From: Emergomyces orientalis
Taxonomy: Eukaryota; Ascomycota; Eurotiomycetes; Onygenales; Ajellomycetaceae
Length of the DNA: 64,000 nucleotides
Direction: 5' to 3'
NCBI GenBank assembly: GCA_002110485.1
Contig: MOWL01000002.1
Span: 124,001-188,000 of the forward strand
Both the position numbers and the translations under genes were made by a program. Below the pieces are notes generated by a model. That model searched no databases and was not told the DNA's origin. It worked only from the letters and a program-made list of their open reading frames with translations. How positions within the stretch are numbered: the stretch's first letter is position 1; each line of letters begins with the position of its first letter. Shown piece after piece: positions 34,053 to 44,988 of this stretch.

Positions 34053-37000
34053 GGATGTCGTCTTTTATGTACAGTACCTACCCAGAGTCAAAAATTTGCT
34101 GTTAATTTTCAAATATTTTTTGCTCTCATTTTTGCGTAACTAGAGATTTCATGCTGATAATCAAGCAATTTAGAAAAAAATCATACGTGGGAAAGAATGA
34201 AAAGAATATTCTATGTATTTCTCTTTTAGTCTTTTCTTCTATCTTATCTGTAGTTATGCCGTTATTTTATTATCTGATTTATTTATGACATTTAAATTAA
34301 ATTTTAAAATAATAATTTACACACCAACACTACCAGAAATAATTAGAATACAGAGCGTGTCATGAGGTGCGTGACTCATGTCCAAGGTCGCTTAAGTATA
34401 CATGTCCTTGGACATCAAGAATGAATGACCGTATGCCTCAAGATGCAGGGTGGATTTTTCTTACCATCCGCTAACTGCTTTGTTCCATCATTCCGCTGCT
34501 GGGAACAAATTGTCTTTACATTTGCTATTTGACTGAGCCATTGCCTATTCCCGCTATCGAAAATTCAGGGAAATCCCATATCGTCCTGAGTTGGTCTAGA
34601 GCTAAACAGTTTAATTCCTTTTTATTGCCTGATGAAAACAATGCTGGGTTGAAACTGGGTTCCAAGGCGTTTTCTTGAGGCAGATCTGGATCGGAGCCAG
34701 TCAACTGCCTAGCAGATGGATTTGGGTTGGGTGGGTGAATTTGTGTATCTATCTTTGCATGAATGCGAAGTACACACATTTCTCTTTTTTCATCTGGTGA
34801 GGCTGGTGGACGCGGTCGTATCACACTTCTGGTGGTTTATTTGGAATGTCGGTATGGCTCTTTTAACCTTTTTCATCTTTATTTTTATTTTTGATTTCGA
34901 ATTTGTTTTTTACCATTCTCCCTCCATACAGATGGCATCGTTTGGGCAGAACACGATACTACCTTTGAAGAGACTTGTTTGGCTAGGCTTTGGAACATAG
35001 GCATTGGCGCCTCCGGCTGTGAGCAATAGTACGAGCCAGTCTTCACCAGTGGGGCGAGGCCAGCACTTCGGAAGCAAGGTGTGCCTCTCTAGGGCGGGGG
35101 AGGGGTGGATTTTCCCCAGACAAGAAAATTGTTCTTTTGGCAGGAAAGAGTAGGCGCCGGGTTTTGCAATTGCCTGATATTACCGTTAGGCCACAACCCG
35201 GTGGGGTTTACGGTGACAACAAGGAAAAAAAAGGAAAAGCAAACAGAGGCTTTTCTTTTGCTTGGTGCAGATGTAGTGTGTTAGGGCTATGATTGGTGGT
35301 TGTCATTAGGCAAGAGTCAGTATGTGGCGGTGCAAAATATGAGGCTAAGCACTCGGGGCGGCCTCCTAATTTTGCCAGGGAAAGCGGCCGCTTTTACGAG
35401 AGAGTATGCAAACTACTGACTCTGAATGCCACTAATCACTTGACCGCCACGTTCTCATTTATTTGGTGCTTTGAAGCTTTGATGTTGTGGCCGATTTGAG
35501 GAAGCTTGCAATTTGTGAGTGCTACTGCGCCTCACCCAGCAACTACTAGTATGCATCGACATTGACGCTGCAGGAATCCATAATAAAATAGTACCTGCTG
35601 CGCCGATGGGGAGGATATTGGCATTCTCTGGTCTTAAATAGCTAGTTGGGCTAGGTGGAATTGTACATGTACATGGGCCGCCCGGTACGGAAACAGATGG
35701 CGAGGAGAGTTGCCAAACGAACAGTTTTTTGAGGAGCATTGCTAGGGCCTTGAATCTTACACCTGACCAATAACCTCCGGGACGCAGCGAATCTCCTTCC
35801 TCACTGTGGCTGGAGGGGTGGTGAAATCAGTGAACACGAGCTTGAGATATCGCAGTTCTGCGTCATAAATGACTGAACGAAAAGGACACTTGCGACCTCT
35901 AGGGCTGGGAGTAACTATCCATTTGTCGAGAGATTTTTTCCTTGGCTTGTACTGGGAGCCCGGGTATGCGGAAAGATAACAGGGCATGTTTGGAGGAAGT
36001 TTGTTCACGGGTTCAGTCCTCAGGCATTGGCTTAATCTCCGCGGGCAGAGCTCTAGAAGCACAATGGAAGGATGTTCAGGGACTTGAATTCCATGGTGGG
36101 CCCCAGCTCGTAAGAAAACAACGGAGGTGACGATAACATGACCCTTTGTCTGCTCTGAACCCTTGGCACCAAACAATTCAGCGCAAACATTGGTTTGTGG
36201 GATACCGATTTTGCCCACACGCCGGGACGATCTTGCCAATCCCTGTCTTAATTCAGTACTAAGCCCGCTAGAAGGCAGCTAAAGCCTTCTGGAAAAAGCC
36301 CCCGTGATCAAGACGTGCAAGATCCCTGTGTACTATGTCAAGGTAGCGTCAAATATCTCAAGGAATGAGGCGGGAATTTGCATCAACATGAACCAAAACC
36401 CTTCCTGCGCACTGCTAGGGGGAGAAGTATTCGAAATTGGATGAGCGATTTTCTGGGAAGGCTCATTCTGTCAGCCTTCTGATCTTTAATCCCTCCTAAC
36501 TAACCCCTCAGGCCCCAACCTCGACACGGGGCCAAGCTTTGATCGCTAACTGTCGTTCGCCAGTTATGTAGCTTGTCTATTTCAGAGCCATGTTCCGAAT
36601 AATGCCAAGAGCTAGTTAACTATTCCGCTAAGGGAAATCGGGGTCATCGGAATATTTTGGGCAGATGACTTGCGACCTGCCAACATGATCCCCAAATATC
36701 TCTATTTTTTTATTTTTTATTTGTATTTTTTATTTTTTTTGGAGCCAACACCGCAATTCTCCATACAGATAGGTCTATATTTCCCGACTCTCTGACACAT
36801 GATGTCTGTAGATTTCTCCGGAAATCCGTTTCACCAGCAACAATGATGTTTTTATCACTTGGCGTACGCTATGCGAAACGACCAGTAAGCAGCGATAATA
36901 AGGTCAACTTGGCAAATAGATGCCCAACCATTGACCAGGACCATGTCTCTGCTAGTAATCACGAGTTCAGGCCGCTGTCAGCCGTTTCCTTGGCCCTCTG

Positions 37001-37065
37001 ATCGCGGAGTGGAATCGGAAGAATGTCGCCAAGGGCTAAGAAAAAGAGAGAAAAAATCAAGGATA

Positions 37066-37079
37066 GGGGGGGGGGGGGG
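37066..37079. repeat. poly-G tract, 14 nt
   Basis: Uninterrupted run of 14 G following an A/G-only stretch of about 30 bases. Long G runs are rare in fungal DNA and may fold as a quadruplex. Confidence 0.9.
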
Positions 37080-38321
37080 CATGCTTTTGGGGGTCCACTT
37101 AATTGGAGTCTAACTTTAATCGATAAGCCCCGTTCCTTGAGCCGCACACCCACAATCAGTTCGATCTACGGAGTAGTCCAAATACAATTAAGGCCAAGGG
37201 GGGTAAAGGGCCCCAGAAATCTAGGCGCGTGGCGACTGACAGACCCCTCTCTCTTTCTAGTACTATGTTTGAACAGAATTTGGGGGTGGTTCGAACCCGC
37301 GCCAACCAAGGGCGAGAAACACAATCTGTACCACCTCAGCAATAAATTCCTTGCTAACTTTGCCCCAATGAAACCCTGGCAATTTCAATTTTCATTTATC
37401 CACAGAACGCAGCATCAGTACCGGTTGGAGAAAAACATAATAAGAACAACGAAAACCTGTTAAACAATCAGCCAATGCGCGGATGTCATTCACTTGTTCC
37501 TAAAACAAGGGGCATGACAGATTCCAAAATCTCAGACATCTCCAACCACCGTGGCGCTGTACCTTTTCTTCCCCCATCAGGTTCCATCCCAGGGCAAAGG
37601 TACCCGATACATTTCCGCCCTTCCCACTGGCTGCCACCATTGAGGCGCACATGCGGTTAAAAAGAATACGAGCTCTTCAGCCTGGGGAGGGTCGTGAAGG
37701 TTTTCAGCTCGTCTCGAAGATGAGGTGTTTGCGAGAATTCCTTCCTCTCTATTTGTTTTATTCGTTTCCAGCAGATATTTGTCTTGCTGCTGCTGGTAGG
37801 ATACCCTGGTTTAACATTTGGCGAACAGTGTCCGGGGTATTATTATTTGCTTTTTTGTTCAAATGTTCGGGGATATCCTGCTGGGATTTGACCGGCAGTC
37901 GATGACTGTAAGATGAGGAAGATGGAACTGGAACATGCGGGTAATAAATCGCCCTAACTTTTCTGCGGGCAGTGAGGGCCTGTGAACATCTTCTCAAACC
38001 AAAACCAACATTTATTGGGAAGGGGGGGTCGGAATATCAGTGCCAGGCAAACAGTGATATCATTCAGTGTTTAGAACTAGGCAACGGCGGAGCCAATGGG
38101 GTCGTTTGAATGGCCTTACCCTCCAGGCAGCGAGGGAGGGCTGAAAGAACAAGAAATTTTCTTTTTTCGGGGGATTGTTCTTTTCTTAGGGTGATTATCA
38201 TTTGGACATGTTAGAAGGCTCAAGTTATTTGGAGCGGGTATCATTGCGATTTTGAAACAGAAAAAATGTTCGCCTTTCGGTGTTCGGAAGGGGAGGCGGC
38301 TCCTATCTATGTCCCTACTAG

Positions 38322-38337
38322 TACTCCGTACTCCGTA
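38322..38337. repeat. two overlapping copies of TACTCCGTA
   Basis: TACTCCGTA occurs at 38,322-38,330 and again at 38,329-38,337, sharing two bases. The reverse complement TACGGAGTA occurs at 37,167-37,175, 38,453-38,461 and 63,841-63,849. Confidence 0.85.
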
Positions 38338-38430
38338 CCCTCTAGCGTTGATGACTGTGTTAAAGCTCCATTGATTAGCCGCTAACTTAACGGGGCTAGT
38401 CTAGGCTTGCAAGGCACTCCGGGGCTGACT

Positions 38431-38452
38431 CCTGCCTAAATATAAAGGCAGG
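38431..38452. repeat. perfect 7-bp inverted repeat with AT-rich loop
   Basis: CCTGCCT (38,431-38,437) pairs with AGGCAGG (38,446-38,452) across an 8-base AT-only loop; the 9-mer TACGGAGTA begins at the base after the hairpin. It lies about 500 bases beyond the stop codon of the minus-strand cysteine-rich gene. Function unknown. Confidence 0.7.
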
Positions 38453-38956
38453 TACGGAGTACAAGACTGAGTAATACTATATCCGACTGCAAACCGCTTC
38501 AATTGATGCCTTCCAAAATGAAAATTCCAATGCCGATGATCTAAAGATACAGTAAATTAAAAGATTTAAAGCCCAATGAAAAATCCCAATGCAAATGCGA
38601 CCCTTACGCTGTGCGACTAACTAACAACATAAAAATAGAATAGAAAAAGAAAGAATAGCAACGCAATCGAATCGAGAAATAAGTCTAACAGTCGAAAAAA
38701 AATAAAAAATAAGAAGGAAACAAAAGGTCAAAGGCAGGTCATTATACATATCCAGATTCCAAATCGCATGCTCAAGCGCTAAGTAAAATCAAATCGCTGG
38801 ACATGCCGCTAATATGCAAACAAAACGAAAAGGTGCGTCGGCCTGCCGACAATAACTTCTGTTAAGGGCAACGAAGTCAGGATTTGAAGTTTTCCCAATT
38901 TAGGCCTGTGATAAAGTACTTACTGAACTGAAGACTTCTTCGCAACAGCATATCGT

Positions 38957-39370
38957 TTATTTGACATGGGTGCAGTATCCGCAAGCATCGTGGTCGCAAT
39001 TCACGCAGCGGCCCTGGTTCTGGTAAACCTTGGGACCATCTCCGCATGCGCAGCAGATGTACAGATCTGTAGCGCGGCTGACAATTGGGGCATGCAATTC
39101 TGCCAGAGTCTGTTTCATAGCACCAGGAAGAGGGAAGGGCGGGCTTGTAAAGGTATTATAGTGGCAATCAGCCGAGGACAAGCGGTCCAATACCATGAGG
39201 CGGTTTTCGGACGGAGAGAGCATTTCAGTGTGCGGAGTTGAGCTGTCAAGTGCGTCGTATGTGCAGCAGGAACAGGGTCGGTGGCTGCAATTGATGCAAG
39301 AAGGATAATTGGAGATCATCATGGGTCCGAAATCGCAGTTTCCACAAATCCAGTGTGTAGCGTAGGGCAT
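38957..39370 (-). CDS. small protein with two six-cysteine zinc-ribbon-like modules
   Basis: Single-exon, 137 aa, no family I recognise. Two modules with identical spacing C-x2-C-x12-C-x2-C-x4-C-x2-C: Cys 9, 12, 25, 28, 33, 36 near the N-terminus (WICGNC ... CINC ... C..C) and Cys 106, 109, 122, 125, 130, 133 at the C-terminus (YICCACGDG ... CVNC ... CGYC). An aromatic residue precedes the first Cys of each, and an extra Cys is present in each module. The 70-residue linker is Ser/Pro-rich. The paired CxxC layout suggests zinc binding, similar in style to RanBP2 or rubredoxin-like ribbons; this is inference. No signal peptide or membrane span. It is related by module to the proteins encoded at 40,735-41,356 and 46,510-46,986. 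Confidence 0.7.
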   Translation of the reverse strand: MPYATHWICGNCDFGPMMISNYPSCINCSHRPCSCCTYDALDSSTPHTEMLSPSENRLMVLDRLSSADCHYNTFTSPPFPLPGAMKQTLAELHAPIVSRATDLYICCACGDGPKVYQNQGRCVNCDHDACGYCTHVK

Positions 39371-40734
39371 GACTGCGAATATGAAACTGAAGTCGAATCC
39401 GAAGTATGTGGATCCGGGGGAATAATTTGGTCTGTGAGCTTTTGATGTAAGGTATTTGGGTATTAAAGAGGAAGAATTGAGAATGGTATGAAGAAAAGAA
39501 GAAAGAAAAAGGACTGGAGATAGGAAGACGATGGCATATTTAAGTCAGGGCCAAGGTAGCAGAGAAGATAAATCCCGTGACGAAATGACCTGACATGTAT
39601 GCCTGAAGAACAGGCTAGTCTGCCAGTCAGGGCTCCTCACGGAAGGGCAATTCTAGGCCGGTGCATCGCCCCTCCATGTAGGTCACGTTTGGCCAACAAT
39701 TCCCGAGGGAATGAGAAGGCACTGGCGCCCAAAACATTCCAAGCAATACTGTCTTAACGCGCGGGGTTATTGTAGATCCTCTAAACCATGTAATCGCAAT
39801 GACTGATCGGAATCCTTTCTGTACATAGCGTAATTGAGTCAGTCGGGAGGTAAGGCCCCACTTAGTGCTGAAGCCATCTGATTGGACCGGGCGATAGACC
39901 AACGTTGGTGGCCTTGAAGAACAGGGTTGCGCCCCAGGACTTGGTTAAGGCTGACCCGGCGCTCGAAACCAGTCGAATTCCAAAAAGCCTTTCCGCGCCA
40001 TGGCGGGGAGAAATCCCGTTGCCTCAGAATTCCTTTAATTAAGGAATGCCAAAATGGCAATACGTCAGTTCGTAGACTTCGATTTCAATGTGAGACCTGC
40101 GAAGAAAATTTCAGGCAACATGAATAAGGTAAGAAGTACCTCTCGCCATAAATTTGACATCGGCGTATTCCGACCTGCACCAGTCTAGGCAGCCTTAACT
40201 TGGTGGATCACGCTTCAGGAGTGACTCTGAATTCCACTATAAGCTTAAAAAAAAACAAAAAAAGCTTGATCGAGAAATTTTTGACAATTAAAACTTCAAT
40301 AATACAGATTCTTAACAGATTTGAAATTTTCAGAAATTCTCATGCGCAAATAAGAACAAACACATGAGTCGTAAAACACAATTATTAATTTGTTTTTACA
40401 AAAAAAAAAAAAAAAACATTCAATAAGGCGTAAACAAACCATGCTAATGATGCGAAAATGCAAATTAGAAACCGTATCTTCGTGCAGCGTGTGCAGTTTG
40501 ATGAGTTTTTCTTTAACATGACTCGTTAATTTGAAAAGTAAAAAACCGAACACCCAAGCCATTGACATGCAGGCCTCAAAAATGAAAATAGTCATAAATT
40601 GTAAAGAAAGAAAAAACAAAAAAAACAAAGCAAAACAGTCCGCCTGACAAAAGATCAATGGGTATCGAAATAGTAAAAGAGTGAAATAACATTCAAGAAC
40701 AAGGTGTCCCCTTGCAAAAGACAGGCGAACAAGG
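39371..40734. other. intergenic between two minus-strand cysteine-rich genes
   Basis: 1.36 kb. Should contain the promoter of the gene at 38,957-39,370 and the 3' flank of the next one. No gene seen. The 40,230-40,700 part is A-rich with a 19-nt poly-A run. Confidence 0.5.
40400..40418. repeat. poly-A tract, 19 nt
   Basis: Uninterrupted 19 A, about 320 bases beyond the stop codon of the minus-strand gene at 40,735-41,356. Confidence 0.9.
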
Positions 40735-41356
40735 CTACTCTTGTATCGGCGAGTCTTCAGCGAGAATTTCAGGGCACTTAGAACACCTCGGTGTTTCGCA
40801 ACCCTTACACCGTTGATGGTGCAAAGAATGCGGCCCAGGTGCAGAGCAGTTTTGGCAACATGTCCATGTGTGGGTATATTGTCTCCTAGGAGAGCGGGCC
40901 TTTCTGGTTGATTCCTTGGTCTCAGACGTTTTGTCTTCGGGTTTTCCGACTTGAAATTTTTTGAGCCACTGTTCTCCAGTCTGCAATTCAGGATGATAAG
41001 TGTCTTGACCTGCAGGCTCATCTATGATAGCCTGATCTCTCGCGTCGGTTCCTAGGGTGGGCTGGGTGTCTCGTAAGGAATTGGCATCGTAGTACTGCTG
41101 CTGTTGAATCAAACGGAGATTTTCGTGGTATTTTCGGTCTGTGGGAGATGTGTACTGTAGAGCGTACGGGCTTGGACGTCGCCCGGTACGATCCGGTGGA
41201 TAAACTAGATAGGCTGACGGACAAGCATACATGCCGCTTTGCAACATGCCATTTTCGGATTGCTGATATCCGGTTCGTTTCTGATCCTATAAACGTTATA
41301 AACTAAACTCAAAATTGTATCCGTTAGGTGGAGTTCAGTGCACTAACAGTAGACAT
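40735..41356 (-). CDS. protein with Gln/Tyr-rich N-terminus and one C-terminal six-cysteine module
   Basis: Main exon 41286-40735. I propose a tiny first exon 41356-41348 (M-S-T) joined across a 61-base intron (donor GTTAGT, acceptor TTATAG) to DQKRTGYQQSENG, giving 186 aa; without it the first ATG at 41,247 gives 170 aa. The N-terminal two thirds is Tyr/Pro/Gln-rich (IQQQQYYD), probably disordered, followed by a basic patch RKARSPRRQ. Near the C-terminus is one module WTCCQNC ... CKGC ... CSKC, with Cys at 131, 134, 147, 150, 155, 158 in the 170-aa numbering. The spacing C-x2-C-x12-C-x2-C-x4-C-x2-C is exactly that of the neighbouring genes. Function unknown; zinc binding is inferred. The 5' exon is the least certain part (non-consensus donor). 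Confidence 0.6.
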
Positions 41357-43155
41357 TTGAAGCCGTGTGATTTGAATATATATTTAAACCCGATGGTTTT
41401 AGGTGGTTCAAAACAATATATATGGTGTAGCTAAATCGACGAGGCGTAGAAAGGGGTCATTGGCTTCGAGATGCGTGCTTCAATTTGCTATGAGAGAATA
41501 GCGAAGTAAATAGTTCCAGTGGCCGGGGATGTAAAATATTTATATCATGAACACAGCGAGTCCGGAACTCGCCCAGAAAGATGTTCTCCCAACGCAGCTT
41601 ACACGGAGATCAAACCTATGTATTCCAACGTCACGAAGGTCAGATGTCAGTTCCCTCGTAGATGGGCCATTGCCATAAATATTTACCAGGCTGGGACTGT
41701 TGGTTCTTGGGTTTAGATGTGCCAGTTTCGATGTTTCGTGGCGCCGAGGCATACACAGTAAGTCCAGAGTCGGAAGAGTCATGGATTCTCCAGCATCATT
41801 GGGCGGCATCCCCAGGGAGTCCAAAGAATAAACACAGCCACAAGAGGTAGGCATCTGGCAGCGCTCCGGGCCAAAAGTTGCTAGTCAGGCAATGAGTCCC
41901 AGGTGTGGCTAGTGAAAATCCAGCAAGCAGAACGGAGGCCACCATTGACAATCATAAAGAATCACGAGTATTTTTTTTTTTTTTTTTTTTTTGATCAACC
42001 TGTATTCCAGATATGAAAATAACACCGACGCTGGTTTTTAGCGCCCCGGTTAGACTACCTAATCATGTAGCATCTTGACAAGCTCATCAACTGGCGTTCT
42101 AGGAACGCGAACTTGAGCCAGAGCAGTAAAATTCCCACAAGGAAAGCTCCCAAGGATATGTTTTGTTCGTGCAACAAGAAACGGGGCAAAATGGCCAGGG
42201 CATTGTAACTGAAAAGACTCGCCGGTGACAAAAGGGTTTGTCAAAGGCTTAATATGCCAGTTTGCGCAAAAGCCTCAAATGAGGGCAGGCCCAGCGCTCT
42301 CCTCACCGATAGTGGCCAAGTGGGCAAAATGGCAACAAGGCTGAAAAAGGTGTGATCCAGCCTTGCAGCCTTGTTCTATAGTCGGCCATCCCCAAATCTA
42401 TCGTGATGCCCAACTTGGCCCTCCCATAATTTACTGAGTAAGAGGCCATTTCCAAACGCACCCAGCAGGAGCATGGCATACCATAACACCGTAGTCTTGT
42501 GCACCATTGTAAATCGGAATCAAATAGTATGTCACACAGAAAGCGACAAGTTGGAAATACACACCGTCATGTAAAATCTGTTCCGGAGTTATAAGAATAA
42601 GAAACAAAGAGCAAAAATAAAATCGAAGAAGCTTGGTTCAGCAATTGATGGTGGTTGTTTGGATGCCGTGTTTGTTGGCCACGGATGAGGTTGCGTTGAG
42701 AGGGGCTTCAGCAAACATGAACACGTGATTTATGCCCTCGAATCCACGGATCGGTGGTTGGGAATTTGTTGATAGCAGGAAAAGAACACAGAACCCGGAA
42801 TGAGTTCAAAATTTCCGTGTAAGTGTTTTTGAGCAAATATCTTAGTAGATTACAGGTAGGTATCTGTAGGGAAATGTCAAACTATATTCCTACGCGGGAC
42901 CGTTTGTTTAATTGTTGTCCATGATGTCCATATTGGCGCTTCTGTTGACTCCAGAATGATGCCGCTTATTAAGCGACTAGCGCTCCCAAAACTTGGGCGG
43001 TTATTGAATAGTATTAGGACTTCGTTACACCAACGAGTATTGTTCATTTGTTTTCTAACCATCTTTTGGTTGCTTCAGACTGATATGTTACAGCTCTAAC
43101 CCCCTATTATCGGTCATCCCTTGACCGAGCTGGCTTTTGCAGGCCACATTGTCAG
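41357..43155. other. intergenic, no gene recognised
   Basis: 1.8 kb between the minus-strand cysteine-rich gene and the plus-strand PFA5 gene, so both promoters should lie here. A 22-nt poly-T run is present. A 61-codon minus-strand frame at 42,059-42,244 is too short and featureless to call. Confidence 0.5.
41971..41992. repeat. poly-T tract, 22 nt
   Basis: Uninterrupted 22 T, between divergent promoters of the cysteine-rich gene and PFA5. Confidence 0.9.
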
Positions 43156-44988
43156 ATGGCCTGCGATGAGAAAGCTGCAAATCTCGCAGTTTCCCGCGTG
43201 GTCCCAGTATTTCTTGGTCTTATCATTATCTATACATGCTGGGCGTTTACGGGATCATTGTGCGGTATGTTATTGTTGTTGTTGTTGTTAATGTCTCGAT
43301 CTGACTAGAGACAAATGGCTAACTCCTAAAAGCCGATTATCTTTTAGATTCCCCTACGTCATCACGAAATCCTAGAAATGGAACAGCAATTGGGTTGCTG
43401 GTTGCTTTCTATATCCTGCTGATAGGACTTCTTGTGTCGTATCTGAGATTACTAGTCGCACTTATATGGAATCCCGATTACATTCCTCGTGGGCCACAAT
43501 ACACTGAATCTCAAACGGAGACAGAAACTAGCAAAGGGGGGAGCAAATCTCGACGACGGAGGAAGCCAATTTCAAATAAAAGCAACGGCGACGAGGAGTG
43601 GCATGGCCTTGGCGCAGTACTTAGAAGACCCGTCGAAAATAGTGCTTACCCTTTTGATGCTTCTGGACTCGAAGCCTTCTACTTGAAGGACGTATTTGTC
43701 TGTAAAGAAGATGGTAGACCAGCTTGGTGCTCAACTTGCTGCCAATTTAAATCCGACAGGGCTCATCATTGCCGGGAAATAGGCCGATGCATAAGGAAAA
43801 TGGACCACTTTTGCCCTTGGTATGGAAACACTCGGCATTTTCATTTGAAGGTCCCATTGGAGCTGACATAGATTGTTTAAGGGTCGGTGGAGTTGTTAGT
43901 GAGACGTCCTTTAAATTTTTCATCCAATTCCTTTTTTATGGGCTACTTTTTACAACATTCAATTTGGTTGTATTGGCTATATTTGTGGCAGAATACCGCA
44001 AAGAGGTATGTATTCTCGGTTATTGTTACAAAAACGAATTTTATTGTCCATTTTGCTGGTTAGGGATAGGATATTCTCTTACATGACTTTGATTATACTT
44101 AACACATAAAACCCTATGTGTGAATTTTGTTTTTGATAATATGGAAAACATTCAATCAAAACAAGTATGGCTAATATATTAGACCAGGCTGGAAAACTGA
44201 TTGTCCATTGGATCGTGGTCATGGGATTGTGAGTTCATATTTTCCATCCAACATATTACAATTGGATAATTCTTTAATCCTTCTCCAGGAGTGCCTTGTT
44301 TTGCCTTTTCTCATTGGGAATGTTGGGAAGTTCCCTCCAACTCGCGTGCATAAACTCGTCAACCATCGAAAATCTTGATCGACGCACCAAAGTGTGGACC
44401 CTTGCTATACTGATCCCACCTTCGATAAATTTTAATAGGGACGGCACAGAACCTCAAGCCGCCCCGAGCTTTCCCATAGTGTCTTTCTCTTCGCCGTTTT
44501 GTGTATGTTCACCTTTAGAAAATACATCTGACATAGGTAGCTCTGATCAACTTCGGCGAGACTTTGCTATCCTACATACAAAGCCGGGAGAAAACCCTTG
44601 GGACTTGGGCAGCTCATTGGCGAATTTTAAAGAAGTCATGGGATACTCATTTCTAGATTGGTTTTCACCCCTGAAACACTCTCCCTGTACCGACCATAAC
44701 AATCAGGAGAGTGCTTTTCGTTTGGGCCCTGTGGTTCAACGGCTTAGGCGTGAAGCTGGTTTGGAAAGCGGCAATATCGGTGGCGACTTTACGTTTCAGG
44801 ATGCAGCGCAAAGGAATAGTGATCGGGGAAAGAACAGGAGGCCTAGCAAAGGCTCCAGGACGCACTCTTCACATGATCCACGAAAAAGCGAGCAAAGATC
44901 ACGGAATATCCAAAAGCCACCAAATACCCACCGCAAAAGCCATAGTCACCACGAGCGACATCGAAGTGAGTCGTTTGGAAATAATTGA
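43156..44988 (+). CDS. PFA5: Pfa5-type DHHC-family palmitoyltransferase with DHFC active site
   Basis: Predicted 486 aa, four-pass S-acyltransferase that adds palmitate to cysteines of membrane proteins. Exons are 43156-43264, 43333-43819, 43882-44005, 44188-44228, 44289-44988, all phase-consistent (donors GTATGT, GTATGG, GTATGT, GTGAGT). Membrane spans lie at residues about 14-35 and 55-83, then the Cys-rich domain CKEDGRPAWCSTCCQFKSDR ... HHCREIGRCIRKMDHFCPW, then two spans after it. The catalytic tetrapeptide is D194-H-F-C197 rather than DHHC; family knowledge is that yeast Pfa5 and Akr1 carry DHYC, so an aromatic here is compatible with activity. The conserved STIENL (TTxE motif) follows span 4. 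The C-terminal 60 residues are Arg/Ser/His-rich. Intron 1 has two in-frame acceptors (AG at 43,331-43,332 and 43,346-43,347); I chose the first, giving ADYLLDSP. Exon 4 is only 41 bases. Confidence 0.88.
43275..43289. repeat. (GTT)5 microsatellite in PFA5 intron 1
   Basis: Five tandem GTT units inside the first intron. Confidence 0.85.

Larger units (their letters stand above)
32427..38956. other. 6.5 kb gene-poor region
   Basis: No supportable gene on either strand. The first 1.9 kb is T-rich with AT microsatellites (TA repeat near 32,989-33,000). The rest has near-random short open frames, the longest being 160 codons on the minus strand at 35,757-36,239, none with a recognisable domain. 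A B-box-like GGTTCGAAC occurs at about 37,288, but no tRNA acceptor stem can be formed around it. No transposase, reverse-transcriptase or integrase fragments were seen. The last 600 bases upstream of 38,956 on the plus strand are the 3' flank of the minus-strand cysteine-rich gene. Confidence 0.55.

Noticed and set aside
35757..36239. 160-codon minus-strand open frame
   Set aside because: Longest frame in the 32-39 kb gap, but no domain, no low-complexity signature of a real protein, and no convincing splice partner; consistent with chance.
37284..37307. B-box-like GGTTCGAAC suggesting a tRNA
   Set aside because: The T-arm pairs only four of five positions, and no complementary acceptor stem or A box is found about 60 bases upstream.
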